Source: Vibrio penaeicida (GTDB taxonomy: Bacteria; Pseudomonadota; Gammaproteobacteria; Enterobacterales; Vibrionaceae). Taken from it: DNA of 52,526 nucleotides. The translations under genes and the position numbers were made by a program. Positions 8,475 through 17,555 of the stretch are shown here, one piece after another. The stretch spans positions 24,332-76,857 of the forward strand of contig NZ_BFAQ01000053.1 of the NCBI RefSeq assembly GCF_002933855.1, read 5' to 3'. Numbering within the stretch: the stretch's first letter is position 1; every line of letters begins with the position of its first letter. The notes beneath the pieces are model-generated. The model made no database searches and was not told the origin of the DNA. It was given only the letters and a program-made list of their open reading frames with translations.

Positions 8475-8504
8475 ATTGAGTATGTTGCTTAAACAGATGA
8501 GACG

Positions 8505-9623
8505 TTAGTCGTGTTGTTCAGTAATAGAGCGGTTAGTTAGAGCAGAAATGATGCTGTTATAGCATTGGTCTGCGCGGTACCCATTTGCGATATGCGCGCC
8601 AGCTTTGGATATTTGAAGCAAAGACGACGGTGCGTTCACAATCAGTTCTAGCTTTTCTTTTAAAGATGATGTGTCGTAAGGTTTGTATTTTAAGCAGTTG
8701 ACTTGGTTAGATAACGCCAAGTCCCAAAACGACCCGTCTGCTGGTAAAATTACGCACATTCCAGAACTTAATGCTTTTAGAATCTGCCTTTCGTTATCAG
8801 GGTTTTCAGGCAATGCGAGATAAACGTGCCCTGGTGACCAAGGGATTGAACCATCGATTTTATAGCAACCCAAATGATCGGATTGATGTTTTAGGTCGGT
8901 ATTTCGGTTTTCATTCGCACCGGACTGTTTGAGTTGGATAGTCGGGCGAGCGCTTTGCTCGGTGTGCGCTAATGCATCAAGTAAATGAGATAAATTTTTA
9001 GTCTGCGTTTCGCAATACACTTGAGAGTGCTCTGAGTCGCTTTCTACCGTTTGATCGACATGAACGTATCCAAGTTTGAAGGGAGTAAATCTTTCACTCT
9101 GAATAACGTCCTGCGCTTGCTGGTGGGCAGTTGTATTTGGGCAGTGTCGCCATTGACATGCAATGGCCTCGAACATGGATTCTCGCATGCTTTGTAAATA
9201 AAACACTCGGTCTGCTTTGACGAGACTGGCACCGTTTTTAGGCGTCCAGCTGACTGGTTGACACACTATCTGAACGACTTGGTATTTAAGCAAGTTACGA
9301 AGCCAATAAACAGGGGAGCTATGGCTTGGTTGAGCTGTGAGTAAAACGCTAGAGATCTCACCAAATTTTATTCTCGCGTAAAGCACATAACAACAAAACA
9401 TAAAGGCACGGTACCAACGAGAAATCGCATGAACATTAGCAGACATGCTTTCTTTACCCATAGAGACCGTATTGTAGCCTTCGATCTTGGAATGGTCGGG
9501 TGCCATCACTGTGATTTTTGTATCGTCCCCTTTTAGCTGACCAAGTACATCTTGGGTAAGATTTTTTGCACTTTGACCTTGCTCGTTAGGAGAGACAACC
9601 AGTATGTGAGATGTATTGTTCAT
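8505..9623 (-). CDS. sypJ: Divergent glycosyltransferase-like protein, SypJ-like
   Basis: 372 aa. Overall layout is GT-B: an N-terminal half with alternating strands (HILVVSPNEQGQSAKNL, KITVMAPDH) and a C-terminal half with VYLALPENPDNERQILKALSSGMCVILP, resembling the nucleotide-sugar side of GT4 enzymes. The usual EX7E pair is not evident, so catalytic competence is uncertain. It overlaps sypI by 4 bases (ATGA), implying translational coupling, and a strong terminator follows. It is named from its position after two other glycosyltransferases in a syp-ordered cluster; sequence support for the exact letter is limited. Confidence 0.75.
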   Translation of the reverse strand: MNNTSHILVVSPNEQGQSAKNLTQDVLGQLKGDDTKITVMAPDHSKIEGYNTVSMGKESMSANVHAISRWYRAFMFCCYVLYARIKFGEISSVLLTAQPSHSSPVYWLRNLLKYQVVQIVCQPVSWTPKNGASLVKADRVFYLQSMRESMFEAIACQWRHCPNTTAHQQAQDVIQSERFTPFKLGYVHVDQTVESDSEHSQVYCETQTKNLSHLLDALAHTEQSARPTIQLKQSGANENRNTDLKHQSDHLGCYKIDGSIPWSPGHVYLALPENPDNERQILKALSSGMCVILPADGSFWDLALSNQVNCLKYKPYDTSSLKEKLELIVNAPSSLLQISKAGAHIANGYRADQCYNSIISALTNRSITEQHD

Positions 9624-10837
9624 AGTGAACCTCCCGTTGCTTTACCACCCGTTAGCAACTTAGTTAAATAGCCCAAATTATTTAGAAGAGGAGATAAATG
9701 GGCAGAATTATTGGTTTCGTAGTGTGTTTCGATTTCTTGCACGTATACCGAGGCAAGGGACGCGCAGTAGCGTTTTGGATCGGACAACCGTTGTGCTAAA
9801 AAGTGAGCTTGTTCTGAAAAGCAGGATAAGCGGTCTGAATCAGCCGTGATCATTTCGATGGCTTCACTGATAGAAACATGAGAATGCGCGAGTGCCAGAA
9901 AGCCCGTCATGCCTTGGCGAATCAACTCTGGGTTGCTGCCTATCATAGGAGCAATCGTCGGCAATCGGTTTTGACCAGCAACAAGGATATGAGTTCTTGC
10001 TCCTTCTTTTCGCGCTCCGCTAATGTAGACATCGGCTTGCTGTAAATAGGGGCTATGGTCATCCGGGCTATAAACAAAATGAACAAACTCTTTAATGTCC
10101 AAAAGCATGGCTTGTTGTTCTAATTCGCACCGGTCCTCTCCTTGTCCCAACAAAACTAAGTGAATATTGGGTTGGTCTACGCGGACGATAGAGAGGGCTT
10201 GTATCAGTGAATCAATTCCGCTGGAAAGCTCTAGCGGCTCTGAGTTGATTAAAATGTAATCATCTTCAGCGATGTTAAAGTGTTCTTTTAAATTAAGTAC
10301 TCTTGCCGTGCTTGATTTAACATCCGTAAGCGCCACTGGATTTGGGATAACTTCCAACTGCTCGCTCGGATACCCAAATGCTTTGAGTGCATTGGAAACG
10401 TTATTGCTAGGTGCAATAAGTTTGGGCATCAATCTAATGCCCAACGGTAACGAGTGCGCTTCTGCGAACTCAAAACCAATGTCCGCTATTATTGGAACAT
10501 CACAGTGATTAGATACCCAGTTCATCCACTGACAGCATTGAATATCTAGGCAGTGAATTAACGATATTTCTTCACTGCGTACAATTCTTTTTCCAACCTG
10601 GTATTTTTGATACCAACCAGCCAAAGATTCAGAGCTGCGCGTCGTAGAAGCGTAAAACTTAACTTCTGGAAAACTGCTCTGTAATGCATTTTCTATATCT
10701 GCGTGTAGGCGATGCCACAATGTGATGGTAAATGCTTTCGTATTCAGACCAGAAAATATCACTCTAAGACGGTTAGCGACCTCATTTGGATTTTCATTGT
10801 CATGCTGAACGAGCAAAATATTTGTTGTTGCCATCAT
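9620..10837 (-). CDS. sypI: Family 4 glycosyltransferase, SypI-like
   Basis: 405 aa, GT-B. The C-terminal domain has ILINSEPLELSSGIDSLIQAL, LVLLGQGEDRCELEQQAMLL and YISGARKEGARTHILVAGQNRLPTIAPMIGSNPELI. The EX7E region keeps its first Glu, but the position of the second appears to be Val, a departure from the family norm. The start ATGATG has AGGGAGG 4 bases upstream. It begins a new transcript: a near-perfect sigma-54 promoter lies about 50 bases upstream and a double enhancer overlaps the end of sypH. Its stop overlaps the sypJ start. Substrate is unknown. Confidence 0.82.
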   Translation of the reverse strand: MMATTNILLVQHDNENPNEVANRLRVIFSGLNTKAFTITLWHRLHADIENALQSSFPEVKFYASTTRSSESLAGWYQKYQVGKRIVRSEEISLIHCLDIQCCQWMNWVSNHCDVPIIADIGFEFAEAHSLPLGIRLMPKLIAPSNNVSNALKAFGYPSEQLEVIPNPVALTDVKSSTARVLNLKEHFNIAEDDYILINSEPLELSSGIDSLIQALSIVRVDQPNIHLVLLGQGEDRCELEQQAMLLDIKEFVHFVYSPDDHSPYLQQADVYISGARKEGARTHILVAGQNRLPTIAPMIGSNPELIRQGMTGFLALAHSHVSISEAIEMITADSDRLSCFSEQAHFLAQRLSDPKRYCASLASVYVQEIETHYETNNSAHLSPLLNNLGYLTKLLTGGKATGGSL

Positions 10838-10883
10838 ATTGCCTCCCTACGATCCATTTCTTAAATGGCTTGTAATGAGTAAG

Positions 10884-10899
10884 AGCAATAGATGTGCCA
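10884..10899 (-). promoter_or_regulatory. Sigma-54 promoter of sypI
   Basis: On the minus strand it reads TGGCAC-ATCTA-TTGCT, an essentially perfect -24/-12 element. It is 47-62 bases upstream of the sypI ATG. Confidence 0.8.
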
Positions 10900-10982
10900 A
10901 TTTGAGGTTGTGATCTATCTGATTGATTTATATGGCAGTGAAAAGTTGATGTGCTCTTTGTTTCCTATTATTGCAAAGGTGC

Positions 10983-11018
10983 ATTAGCATTTTGAAAATT
11001 GATTCTCAAAATGCTAAT
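10983..11018. promoter_or_regulatory. Head-to-head pair of SypG enhancer-like sites upstream of sypI
   Basis: The right arm TTCTCA-AAA-TGCTAA (11003-11017) is a full match to the recalled syp enhancer. The left arm, read on the other strand, is TTTTCA-AAA-TGCTAA (10984-10998). The two form a 16-bp inverted repeat with one mismatch and a 4-base centre. It overlaps the sypH stop codon and lies about 85-135 bases from the promoter, normal for a bacterial enhancer. It has no T-run, so it is not a good terminator. Confidence 0.75.
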
Positions 11019-12033
11019 CCCGAATGCACCGTTGATAAACTTGCAACAATGAGGGGATAACTGCCTGAGCTGAATAGCTATTTTCTATGGCTCGCCGCGC
11101 CATTTTTTTGAGCGCCATTTTTTTGACCTGTGGCATGGATTGCCATTGTGCGATTGCCGCTGGCAATAGCGAATATTCGTTAACCCACCCATTCACACCG
11201 TTTTGGATAAGCTTGGGAAGATCTCCAACAGGCGTTGACACAACAGGGATGCTTCGAGACATCGCTTCTAGAGCAACCATTGGTAAACCTTCGTAGTGCG
11301 AAGGAATGACTAATAAGCCAATATTTTGCCACACACCAGACATGTCTGTTTGCTGGCCATGAAAGATCACATTTTCTGTGGCAGTTGCATTAAGCGTTTG
11401 CATCATAGGACCGTCACCATATACGTGATACTGATGATTGAGGTCATTTGATGCCATTTCTAGGAATCTATCCGGTGCTTTTTCTTCACTCAACCTTCCA
11501 ACAAAAGCGATTTGTTCGCCGTTGCTGAATTTGGATTGTTCTATGTTGATGAAGTTTTTGATGATGGGAATCGGGGTCTTCACTCGATCGGCTATTTTTG
11601 AACTAACGGCAAAACAATGATGGCTTAACTGGTGGGTATTGCGTTCTAACCACAAATAGAACTTAAGTTTTCCAGAGCCTATTTCGCCAGCGTGCATTGT
11701 GCTAATAATCGGAGGTGAAATAAAGGGACGAACTAACCGAGCATAGAGAGATGCTTTGTAGCCGTGTGTATGAATGGCATCAGGCTGATCAAATTTAACC
11801 TGTTTGTACAAATCTATTGGGCTTCCGGACAAAAAGCGGTAAGGGATACAGAGCGCTTTCAGTTTAGGAAGCATTGGGTGAGCTGAGTTGTATTGTTTTA
11901 CGAATACAACTTCAGCCTTACATCCCAAAGAGATAAGCCCAAGTGACAATTGAACAATATGAGATTCAATGCCACCAAAACTCTGTGAATCTAAAACAAG
12001 CCACACACGAAGTGCATCATTCCTCTTCTTCAT
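11014..12033 (-). CDS. sypH: Family 4 glycosyltransferase, SypH-like
   Basis: 339 aa, complete GT4 pattern. The N-terminus is WLVLDSQSFGGIESHIVQLSLGL. The central part has IISTMHAGE, then AFVGRLSEEKAPDRFLE, HVYGDGPM, and PSHYEGLPMVALEAM with an intact EX7E pair, followed by VSTPVGDLPKLI. It probably adds a sugar to the undecaprenyl-linked repeat in the cytoplasm. Its start lies inside the last 17 bases of sypG, so it belongs to the regulator-containing transcript even though its product is biosynthetic. A ribosome-site-like GGGAAG precedes the ATG. Confidence 0.87.
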   Translation of the reverse strand: MKKRNDALRVWLVLDSQSFGGIESHIVQLSLGLISLGCKAEVVFVKQYNSAHPMLPKLKALCIPYRFLSGSPIDLYKQVKFDQPDAIHTHGYKASLYARLVRPFISPPIISTMHAGEIGSGKLKFYLWLERNTHQLSHHCFAVSSKIADRVKTPIPIIKNFINIEQSKFSNGEQIAFVGRLSEEKAPDRFLEMASNDLNHQYHVYGDGPMMQTLNATATENVIFHGQQTDMSGVWQNIGLLVIPSHYEGLPMVALEAMSRSIPVVSTPVGDLPKLIQNGVNGWVNEYSLLPAAIAQWQSMPQVKKMALKKMARRAIENSYSAQAVIPSLLQVYQRCIRD

Positions 12034-13540
12034 GGGCTTCCCATGCTTGTTTTTTTCGGTATAAGGTTGATGGGCTTAGCTCAAGTAATACTGCCGCATT
12101 TAACACATTGCCATCACAGTATTCGATAGCATTTTGGATAACCTCGCGCTCGATTTCTGCCATTGGACGTATTTTCATATTGTCTTTTTCTATGGCTTGA
12201 TGAGAAGGCGAGCTAAGCGCTGCAATCTCATTGTCATTAGGTTCGGGCTGTGAATGTGATGCGTTTGCTGCAGTTGGGGTGTAAATAGGATCTGGCGTAA
12301 CAGGCATTGGCTTTTTCGGCATGGTTGCCGACATATTGATGCTCTGAGCTCTGCCAAGACCTGACGGCGATGAATTCAACGGCGGTGGGAGATGATCCAT
12401 CGAAACTTGTACATCGTCGTTAAGAACCACAATATTACGAATAATATTTTGAAGCTGCCTAACGTTACCTGGCCAGTCGTAATTGCATAGTGTGAGTTCC
12501 GTATCCCGTTTAAAGCTTGTGAATTTTTTCTTGTCTTGCCTTGCATACTTGCGCAAAAAGAATTTTGCAATATCGATGATGTCAGTATCTCGATCTCTGA
12601 GAGGAGGTAAATTGATTGGTACAACGTTTACTCGATAATACAAATCTTCCCTAAACCGACCTTCGTATACTTCTTTCAACGGATCGCGATTGGTTGCGCA
12701 GATTATGCGTACATCGACTTGGAGTTCTTTGGTTCCTCCAAGGGGAGTGAAGCGGCCCGTTTGCAGGAATCGTAGCAGTTTTTTCTGCATGTCCAATTCC
12801 ATTTCACAAAGTTCATCAAGGAACAATGTACCACCGCTTGCGAGAGAAGCTGCTCCTTTACGATCTGTTGCTGCTCCTGTAAATGCCCCTTTCATATGCC
12901 CGAAAATTTCGCTTTCAACCAAATCGCGAGGTATGGCACCGCAATTCAGCGCAATGAATGGTTTGTCTTTTCGATTGCTCTGATTATGAATCGCCTCTGC
13001 GCATACTTCTTTACCAGTGCCACTCTCTCCACAAACAAATACACTTGCTGTGGTAGGGGCAACAGAATCAATGATTTTATACACCGCTTGCATTGGCAAT
13101 GATGAACCAATAAAGCCTTGATAGCGTTTTCTATCGAGAGTGGATTGCAAATCTTCCACCAAGTTTTCGAGCTTATTACGTTTTAAATGGTTTTTAATTG
13201 AGGCTTTAAGGCGATCAGCGTTAATGGGTTTTTCCAAAAAATCATCTGCGCCAATTCTCATCAGATCTACGGCCACATTGACTGAACCATGAGCTGTGGC
13301 AATGATGACTGAGGTGGATATTTGGTTTTCACGAATCCACGCCAGTACATCTTGCCCCGTCATATCTGGCAGTTTAAGGTCCAAAATCACTAATTGAGGA
13401 GGGTTCTTCTCAATAAACTCTTTTGCCTCTGCCCCTGTTGCGACGTGAAAGAAGTCATAGGGCTCGTTCTTTACGTACTGTTTGTAAAGGATGGCTAATG
13501 AAGTTGAATCTTCGACTAAAAGAACGTTTGGTTGATTCAT
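12017..13540 (-). CDS. sypG: Sigma-54-dependent response regulator, SypG-like master activator
   Basis: 507 aa from the ATG at 13540. A longer frame would need a TTG start with no ribosome site, whereas GGGAG lies 10 bases before this ATG. The REC domain spans 1-120 with acidic pocket E10-D11 and phospho-acceptor D54 (LVILDLKLPD). The AAA+ domain has Walker A GESGTGKE (171-178), GAFTGA (218-223) for sigma-54 contact and Walker B TLFLDEL. A linker of about 70 residues precedes a Fis-type helix-turn-helix (ending LSPSTLYRKKQAWE). By family it activates sigma-54 RNA polymerase after phosphorylation, here most likely by SypF. Its targets should be the TTCTCA-N3-TG sites upstream of sypA, sypI, sypM and sypP. 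Confidence 0.93.
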   Translation of the reverse strand: MNQPNVLLVEDSTSLAILYKQYVKNEPYDFFHVATGAEAKEFIEKNPPQLVILDLKLPDMTGQDVLAWIRENQISTSVIIATAHGSVNVAVDLMRIGADDFLEKPINADRLKASIKNHLKRNKLENLVEDLQSTLDRKRYQGFIGSSLPMQAVYKIIDSVAPTTASVFVCGESGTGKEVCAEAIHNQSNRKDKPFIALNCGAIPRDLVESEIFGHMKGAFTGAATDRKGAASLASGGTLFLDELCEMELDMQKKLLRFLQTGRFTPLGGTKELQVDVRIICATNRDPLKEVYEGRFREDLYYRVNVVPINLPPLRDRDTDIIDIAKFFLRKYARQDKKKFTSFKRDTELTLCNYDWPGNVRQLQNIIRNIVVLNDDVQVSMDHLPPPLNSSPSGLGRAQSINMSATMPKKPMPVTPDPIYTPTAANASHSQPEPNDNEIAALSSPSHQAIEKDNMKIRPMAEIEREVIQNAIEYCDGNVLNAAVLLELSPSTLYRKKQAWEAHEEEE

Positions 13541-13553
13541 AGTCTTACATCTC

Positions 13554-13570
13554 CCATGTGTGTCACATGG
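13554..13570. repeat. 7-bp inverted repeat in the sypG leader, adjoining its ribosome site
   Basis: CCATGTG-TGT-CACATGG. In the sypG mRNA the hairpin would include the first G residues of the GGGAG ribosome site, so it could modulate translation. It could equally be a protein-binding palindrome. Confidence 0.4.
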
Positions 13571-13721
13571 TTCTAATTCCAAGGACGTCGAATACTTGAG
13601 TTAACAAATCCAAGTAAGCAATTGAATGATATTATATTTGTTTAGTATTGAGTTAAGCAGACAATACATGATTCTGCAAAGTGAATCCTATAATTTTCAA
13701 TAAGTTCGACAGACCAATATT

Positions 13722-15995
13722 CTAATCAAAGCCTCGAGAATTCCTTTCTCGTAATGCCGCAAATGAAAGCTCAGCTACATTTGGTAGTGCTGCAGCGCAT
13801 TCCAATGCTTCTTCAAGTTTGTTTTGCACACACAGAATTTCGATTTTTCGTGCGTGTTTTGAAAGCCTGAGATTGCCTAAAGTGACGGAACTGCTCCCAA
13901 GGGTGTGGGATTCGAACTCCAGCGCCTCCTGATCTTTCGAGTTAGCCGCATCCATTAGATTTGCTACTCGTTCTTTAGATTCTTGTAAATAGAACTCGAT
14001 GAGTTCTGGTAACACACTGGCATCAGTATCGTAGATTATCTGCTGAATGACCGATTCATCGACTAAATCGACGTTGTCATTGTTATGTTCAAATGCGGTA
14101 ATCTGCTCGATATCTTGTTTTCTTTCTTGTGAGCCGTTTTCCATAGCGCCCTCTGACATTTTTTTACTTAAATGTAAGCTTAGACAAGATAATAAAGTTG
14201 AGCGATTAAAAGGTTTCGGAAGATGGTCCGACATCCCAGATTCAATAAATCGCTCTCTATCGCCTGACAGGGCATGAGCCGTTAGGGCAATGATAGGAAT
14301 GTTGGAATATTCTTCAGAGAGAGAACGGATGTGTTTTGTCGCTGTCATTCCATCCATCTCTGGCATTGAAATGTCCATCAAGATTAGATCATAGTGCGCC
14401 TGTTTTACTGCCTCTATAGCTTCACGTCCGTTATTCGCAATGTCTGGTGTAATGCCAGCGTATTGCAATGTATTCTTAATCACCATCTGATTGGCGCTGT
14501 TGTCTTCAACCACTAGTAATCGTGCATTGGAAAGGTCGGCGTCAGTGTCTGGCTGCTGGTGAAAGTGTTGTTCTACTTCGCTTTGATTTGATTGGTCAAA
14601 CCAAGCATTGAACCGAAATTCGCTCCCGATTCCATCAACGCTGTGCACTTCAATTTTTCCCTCCATTAAATGCAACAGTCGTTGGGTTATCGCTAATCCA
14701 AGTCCTGAACCTTCATAGTGGCGGGCAAAGGTTTGGTCAACCATCGTAAACTCATCAAAAAGATGAGGTATGTGCTGGTCAGGAATGCCTATTCCGCTGT
14801 CCTTGACTGAGCATTTAAGCTCGATTCTTCCTTCGTGCCTCTCTGAGTAAACCTGTACGTCAACTCCGCCATGCTCAGTAAATTTGACGGCGTTTCCAAT
14901 AAGATTCAACAGAACTTGTTTAAACCGATATACATCTCCGTATACGAAGTCGGGGACATTGGGGCTAACCGACATCTCTAAGTAGATGCCCTTTTTGTGG
15001 GCTTGAGGTTTAAAGAAATCTATCGATTGATGGAGGCTCTCATTTAAGTTGAACGCAACAGGTTCAAGTAGAAGCGTACTGGTTTCCATTTTAGAAAAAT
15101 CGAGGATATCGTTGATAATGGAAAGCAAGAGTTGACCAGAATCGGAAGCCGTATGAACCAGCTCCTTTTGATCGTTTTGCAAAGGGGTTTGCTCCAATAT
15201 TCCTAGTAAGCCTAAAACCCCATTCATTGGTGTGCGAATTTCATGGCTCATTGAAGCAAGAAAGCGACTTTTTGCTTCACTCGCGGTTTCGGCTTGCTTA
15301 CGTGCAACCTCTAGCTCTTTTTGTTTATCAGCCAGTTTTTGCGACATGGAGTTAAAGGCTTTCGCTAAGTCGCCTATTTCGTCTCCCTCTGCGATGGCAA
15401 CTTGAACTCCCGGACCTTCTTGCGTTACTAAAAGGGCGGCTTGTTTTATTTTGTACAGATTACGAGTGAGGTAAGAGCCTAAAATAAGGGAAAACAATGT
15501 GACTAAAGCAACTTCAATTGTCGCGATACTCAGTATCCATCGTTTGGCTTTCGAAAGCATGCCATTAATGTCTTTTGTTGCGAACCCCATTTCGATGTGG
15601 CCATGACGCATTGACCCAGTGGTAATTGATGTGGCCCGATCAAAGACCCCATCTTTTGAGGAAGATAATCCTGTATCCATTGCAGCAAAATGCCCCAACA
15701 AATTTTCTTCTCCTCCCTCTACAAGTAATCGACCTTGAGCGTTATATATCCGAACGTAGCAAAGGTCTTTTACTTCTAAGATATCTTTCACTAATACATT
15801 AAGCGTTTGTAAATCTGAAGAGATAACGGCTTCTTTTGTTGCGCCAGCGAACATGGATAGCATGGTGTCGGCACGTTGCAGTAGCTGCTGCTCATTGGAG
15901 TCGGATAAGAATTTTACTGAACTTAAAACAAGTGTCATCAGCATCACAATTTCAATCCCTGCAATGCCTAAAATGGTTTTTAATCTAAGATTCAT
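13722..15995 (-). CDS. sypF: Hybrid sensor histidine kinase with HPt domain, SypF-like
   Basis: 757 aa. Two membrane helices (about 7-30 and 155-176) enclose a periplasmic sensor. HAMP and a coiled coil follow, then HisKA with H251 in SMSHEIRTPMNG, HATPase with N-box LIGNAVKFTEHGG and G boxes DSGIGI and GSGLGL, REC with D541 (LILMDISMPEMDG), and a C-terminal HPt with H697 in FESHTLGSSS. The HPt lacks the Lys often found after the His (HxLKGSS). By family the phosphoryl group passes H251 to D541 to H697 and then to a separate regulator; in V. fischeri the SypF HPt is central for SypG control. The gene lies 181 bases upstream of sypG and 9 bases after sypE. The signal sensed is unknown. Confidence 0.93.
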   Translation of the reverse strand: MNLRLKTILGIAGIEIVMLMTLVLSSVKFLSDSNEQQLLQRADTMLSMFAGATKEAVISSDLQTLNVLVKDILEVKDLCYVRIYNAQGRLLVEGGEENLLGHFAAMDTGLSSSKDGVFDRATSITTGSMRHGHIEMGFATKDINGMLSKAKRWILSIATIEVALVTLFSLILGSYLTRNLYKIKQAALLVTQEGPGVQVAIAEGDEIGDLAKAFNSMSQKLADKQKELEVARKQAETASEAKSRFLASMSHEIRTPMNGVLGLLGILEQTPLQNDQKELVHTASDSGQLLLSIINDILDFSKMETSTLLLEPVAFNLNESLHQSIDFFKPQAHKKGIYLEMSVSPNVPDFVYGDVYRFKQVLLNLIGNAVKFTEHGGVDVQVYSERHEGRIELKCSVKDSGIGIPDQHIPHLFDEFTMVDQTFARHYEGSGLGLAITQRLLHLMEGKIEVHSVDGIGSEFRFNAWFDQSNQSEVEQHFHQQPDTDADLSNARLLVVEDNSANQMVIKNTLQYAGITPDIANNGREAIEAVKQAHYDLILMDISMPEMDGMTATKHIRSLSEEYSNIPIIALTAHALSGDRERFIESGMSDHLPKPFNRSTLLSCLSLHLSKKMSEGAMENGSQERKQDIEQITAFEHNNDNVDLVDESVIQQIIYDTDASVLPELIEFYLQESKERVANLMDAANSKDQEALEFESHTLGSSSVTLGNLRLSKHARKIEILCVQNKLEEALECAAALPNVAELSFAALRERNSRGFD

Positions 15996-16004
15996 TTCCT
16001 TCTC

Positions 16005-17555
16005 CTACCCACATTTGGACTCAATAAGAATCAATAAGGTATCGTCTTTAGCTGGTGTTCCTGCTAGAACATCAAATGCGCGCATGACTTCGTCAATAGC
16101 AACGCCGATTGGCTTGTGTAATGTTTCTACGAGTGTTTTCTCAATTTCTATCGTCAGTTGCTCTCTCTCGGTGACACTGTCACCAGATTCAAATAATCCA
16201 TCCGTAAATACAGCAATGCGTTTTCCTTTACCTAATTGAATGTGGGTAGAAGAGTAGTTACTGTGATGAAGTAATCCGGGCAGCATCCCTTGTACAGGCA
16301 CGCTTTCTATCCCTTTATCTGTTATCAATAATGGGCAGGGGTGACCCGCTGATGCCATCTCTATTTGGCAATCATCGAGCAATGAAAAAGCGCAGCTGGT
16401 TAACGTGATTTGTGATAAAAGCTGATCTTCAAACGCGCTGTCAGATAAGTTGTTTAACGTATCTATTGGGCTTGCTGTTGTTGTGGAATGTAACAGCCCT
16501 CGTAAATAGCCAGCGTAGGCGTAAGCGAAGAATTTGGCGCTAACATCGTGTCCCATAACATCTGCTAGTACATATAAATTTTCTTTTTCAAAACATTTTG
16601 AAAGTAAGAAATCCCCGCCGCCACATCCTGTCGTCCTTTGCCGAATCTCAATATTCCAGCCCGACTTAGGTTTACTAATTTTGGGGAGTAAGCTATTCGT
16701 GATTTTTTCATCGAGCCGGTGAGACAGTTGGTTGTATACCTGATTTGATCTAGCTAACACGCGCTGAGCAGAAAACAGTAATGATTTCTTATCGACGGGT
16801 TTAATAAGGTAGTCATCTATCCCTAAGTGATTGGCGTTTGCTTGAACATTTTCTTCCGATAGAGCAGTAAGAAATATGAATGGAATGCTTCGACCATCAT
16901 GCGCCTCTTGGATGGCTTTTCGAAGCTCCATTCCACCCATATTTGGCATTTGAATATCTGAAATGATCAGGTCGAATTTGTTATTGCCGATAAGCTCCAA
17001 AGCCTGGTCGCCGTTTTGCGCGCAGGTAATATCTAGATCTTTATTTAGATACGCGTCATACACTTTAAGCAGTAGTGGGTCATCATCGACAATGAGTACT
17101 CGAGATTTACTGGCTGTTTTAACGATTTTCCAGCGCATCGTGAGGTGATTGACGCCATCGACCGTTTCATAATGTAAATCATTGCAGTACGTTTGTATTA
17201 GCGCGATACCTCGTCCTTCTTCCGAATCACTAAACCGAGCAATAATGGATTTTTCATCAGCTAATGTCGGGTTCCAGCTTTGTCCTGTGTCCATGACTTT
17301 TAGAATGAGAATGTCAGCTTGCTTCTCAATCGATATATCAATTTCTTCGGTCATCGGTGAAGCATGTTGAATAAGATTGGTTGCCCATTCGGAAAAGCAC
17401 AGCAAGACGTTGTTTTTCTGAGCGGTAATTTTAATGGTGGTATCCAGCGCTTTGGATAAGCACTGACGCAGCATTGTTACCGACTCTAAATTGGCTTTGC
17501 GACGATGTGCAAATAATAGCGTGCTGTGATGATGACTCACTTGATCTCCAATCAT
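16005..17555 (-). CDS. sypE: Dual kinase/phosphatase response regulator, SypE-like
   Basis: 516 aa. An RsbW/SpoIIAB-like HATPase domain (about 10-145) has the N-box SEWATNLIQHA and a GRGIALI glycine lid. A REC domain (about 150-270) has DDD and phospho-acceptor D200 in LIISDIQMPN. A C-terminal PP2C/SpoIIE phosphatase (about 290-516) has metal residues in GGGDFLL, ADVMGHDVSA, FTDGLFES and AKDDTLL. In V. fischeri SypE phosphorylates or dephosphorylates the STAS protein SypA according to its REC state, giving post-transcriptional control of biofilm formation. All motifs for both opposing activities look intact here. It overlaps sypD by 4 bases and is 9 bases from sypF. Confidence 0.92.
   Translation of the reverse strand: MIGDQVSHHHSTLLFAHRRKANLESVTMLRQCLSKALDTTIKITAQKNNVLLCFSEWATNLIQHASPMTEEIDISIEKQADILILKVMDTGQSWNPTLADEKSIIARFSDSEEGRGIALIQTYCNDLHYETVDGVNHLTMRWKIVKTASKSRVLIVDDDPLLLKVYDAYLNKDLDITCAQNGDQALELIGNNKFDLIISDIQMPNMGGMELRKAIQEAHDGRSIPFIFLTALSEENVQANANHLGIDDYLIKPVDKKSLLFSAQRVLARSNQVYNQLSHRLDEKITNSLLPKISKPKSGWNIEIRQRTTGCGGGDFLLSKCFEKENLYVLADVMGHDVSAKFFAYAYAGYLRGLLHSTTTASPIDTLNNLSDSAFEDQLLSQITLTSCAFSLLDDCQIEMASAGHPCPLLITDKGIESVPVQGMLPGLLHHSNYSSTHIQLGKGKRIAVFTDGLFESGDSVTEREQLTIEIEKTLVETLHKPIGVAIDEVMRAFDVLAGTPAKDDTLLILIESKCG

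Larger units (their letters stand above)
7892..8504. other. 613-base interval at the expected position of sypK and sypL
   Basis: The interval contains the sypJ terminator, two sigma-54-like sites, two or three enhancer-like motifs and the 35-codon ORF. No coding capacity for a multi-spanning flippase or polymerase is present in any frame, intact or broken. The stretch 8250-8430 holds nothing else I recognise. Confidence 0.7.

Noticed and set aside
10983..11018. Palindrome at the sypH end as a terminator
   Set aside because: AT-rich arms and no T-run; the match of each arm to the enhancer motif explains it better.
12690..12983. Plus-strand ORF of 97 aa opposite sypG
   Set aside because: It is a shadow of the AAA+ domain coding sequence, with no ribosome site and non-protein-like composition.
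13541..13582. Upstream extension of sypG by 14 codons
   Set aside because: It would need a TTG start without a ribosome site, whereas the ATG at 13540 gives a normal response-regulator N-terminus.
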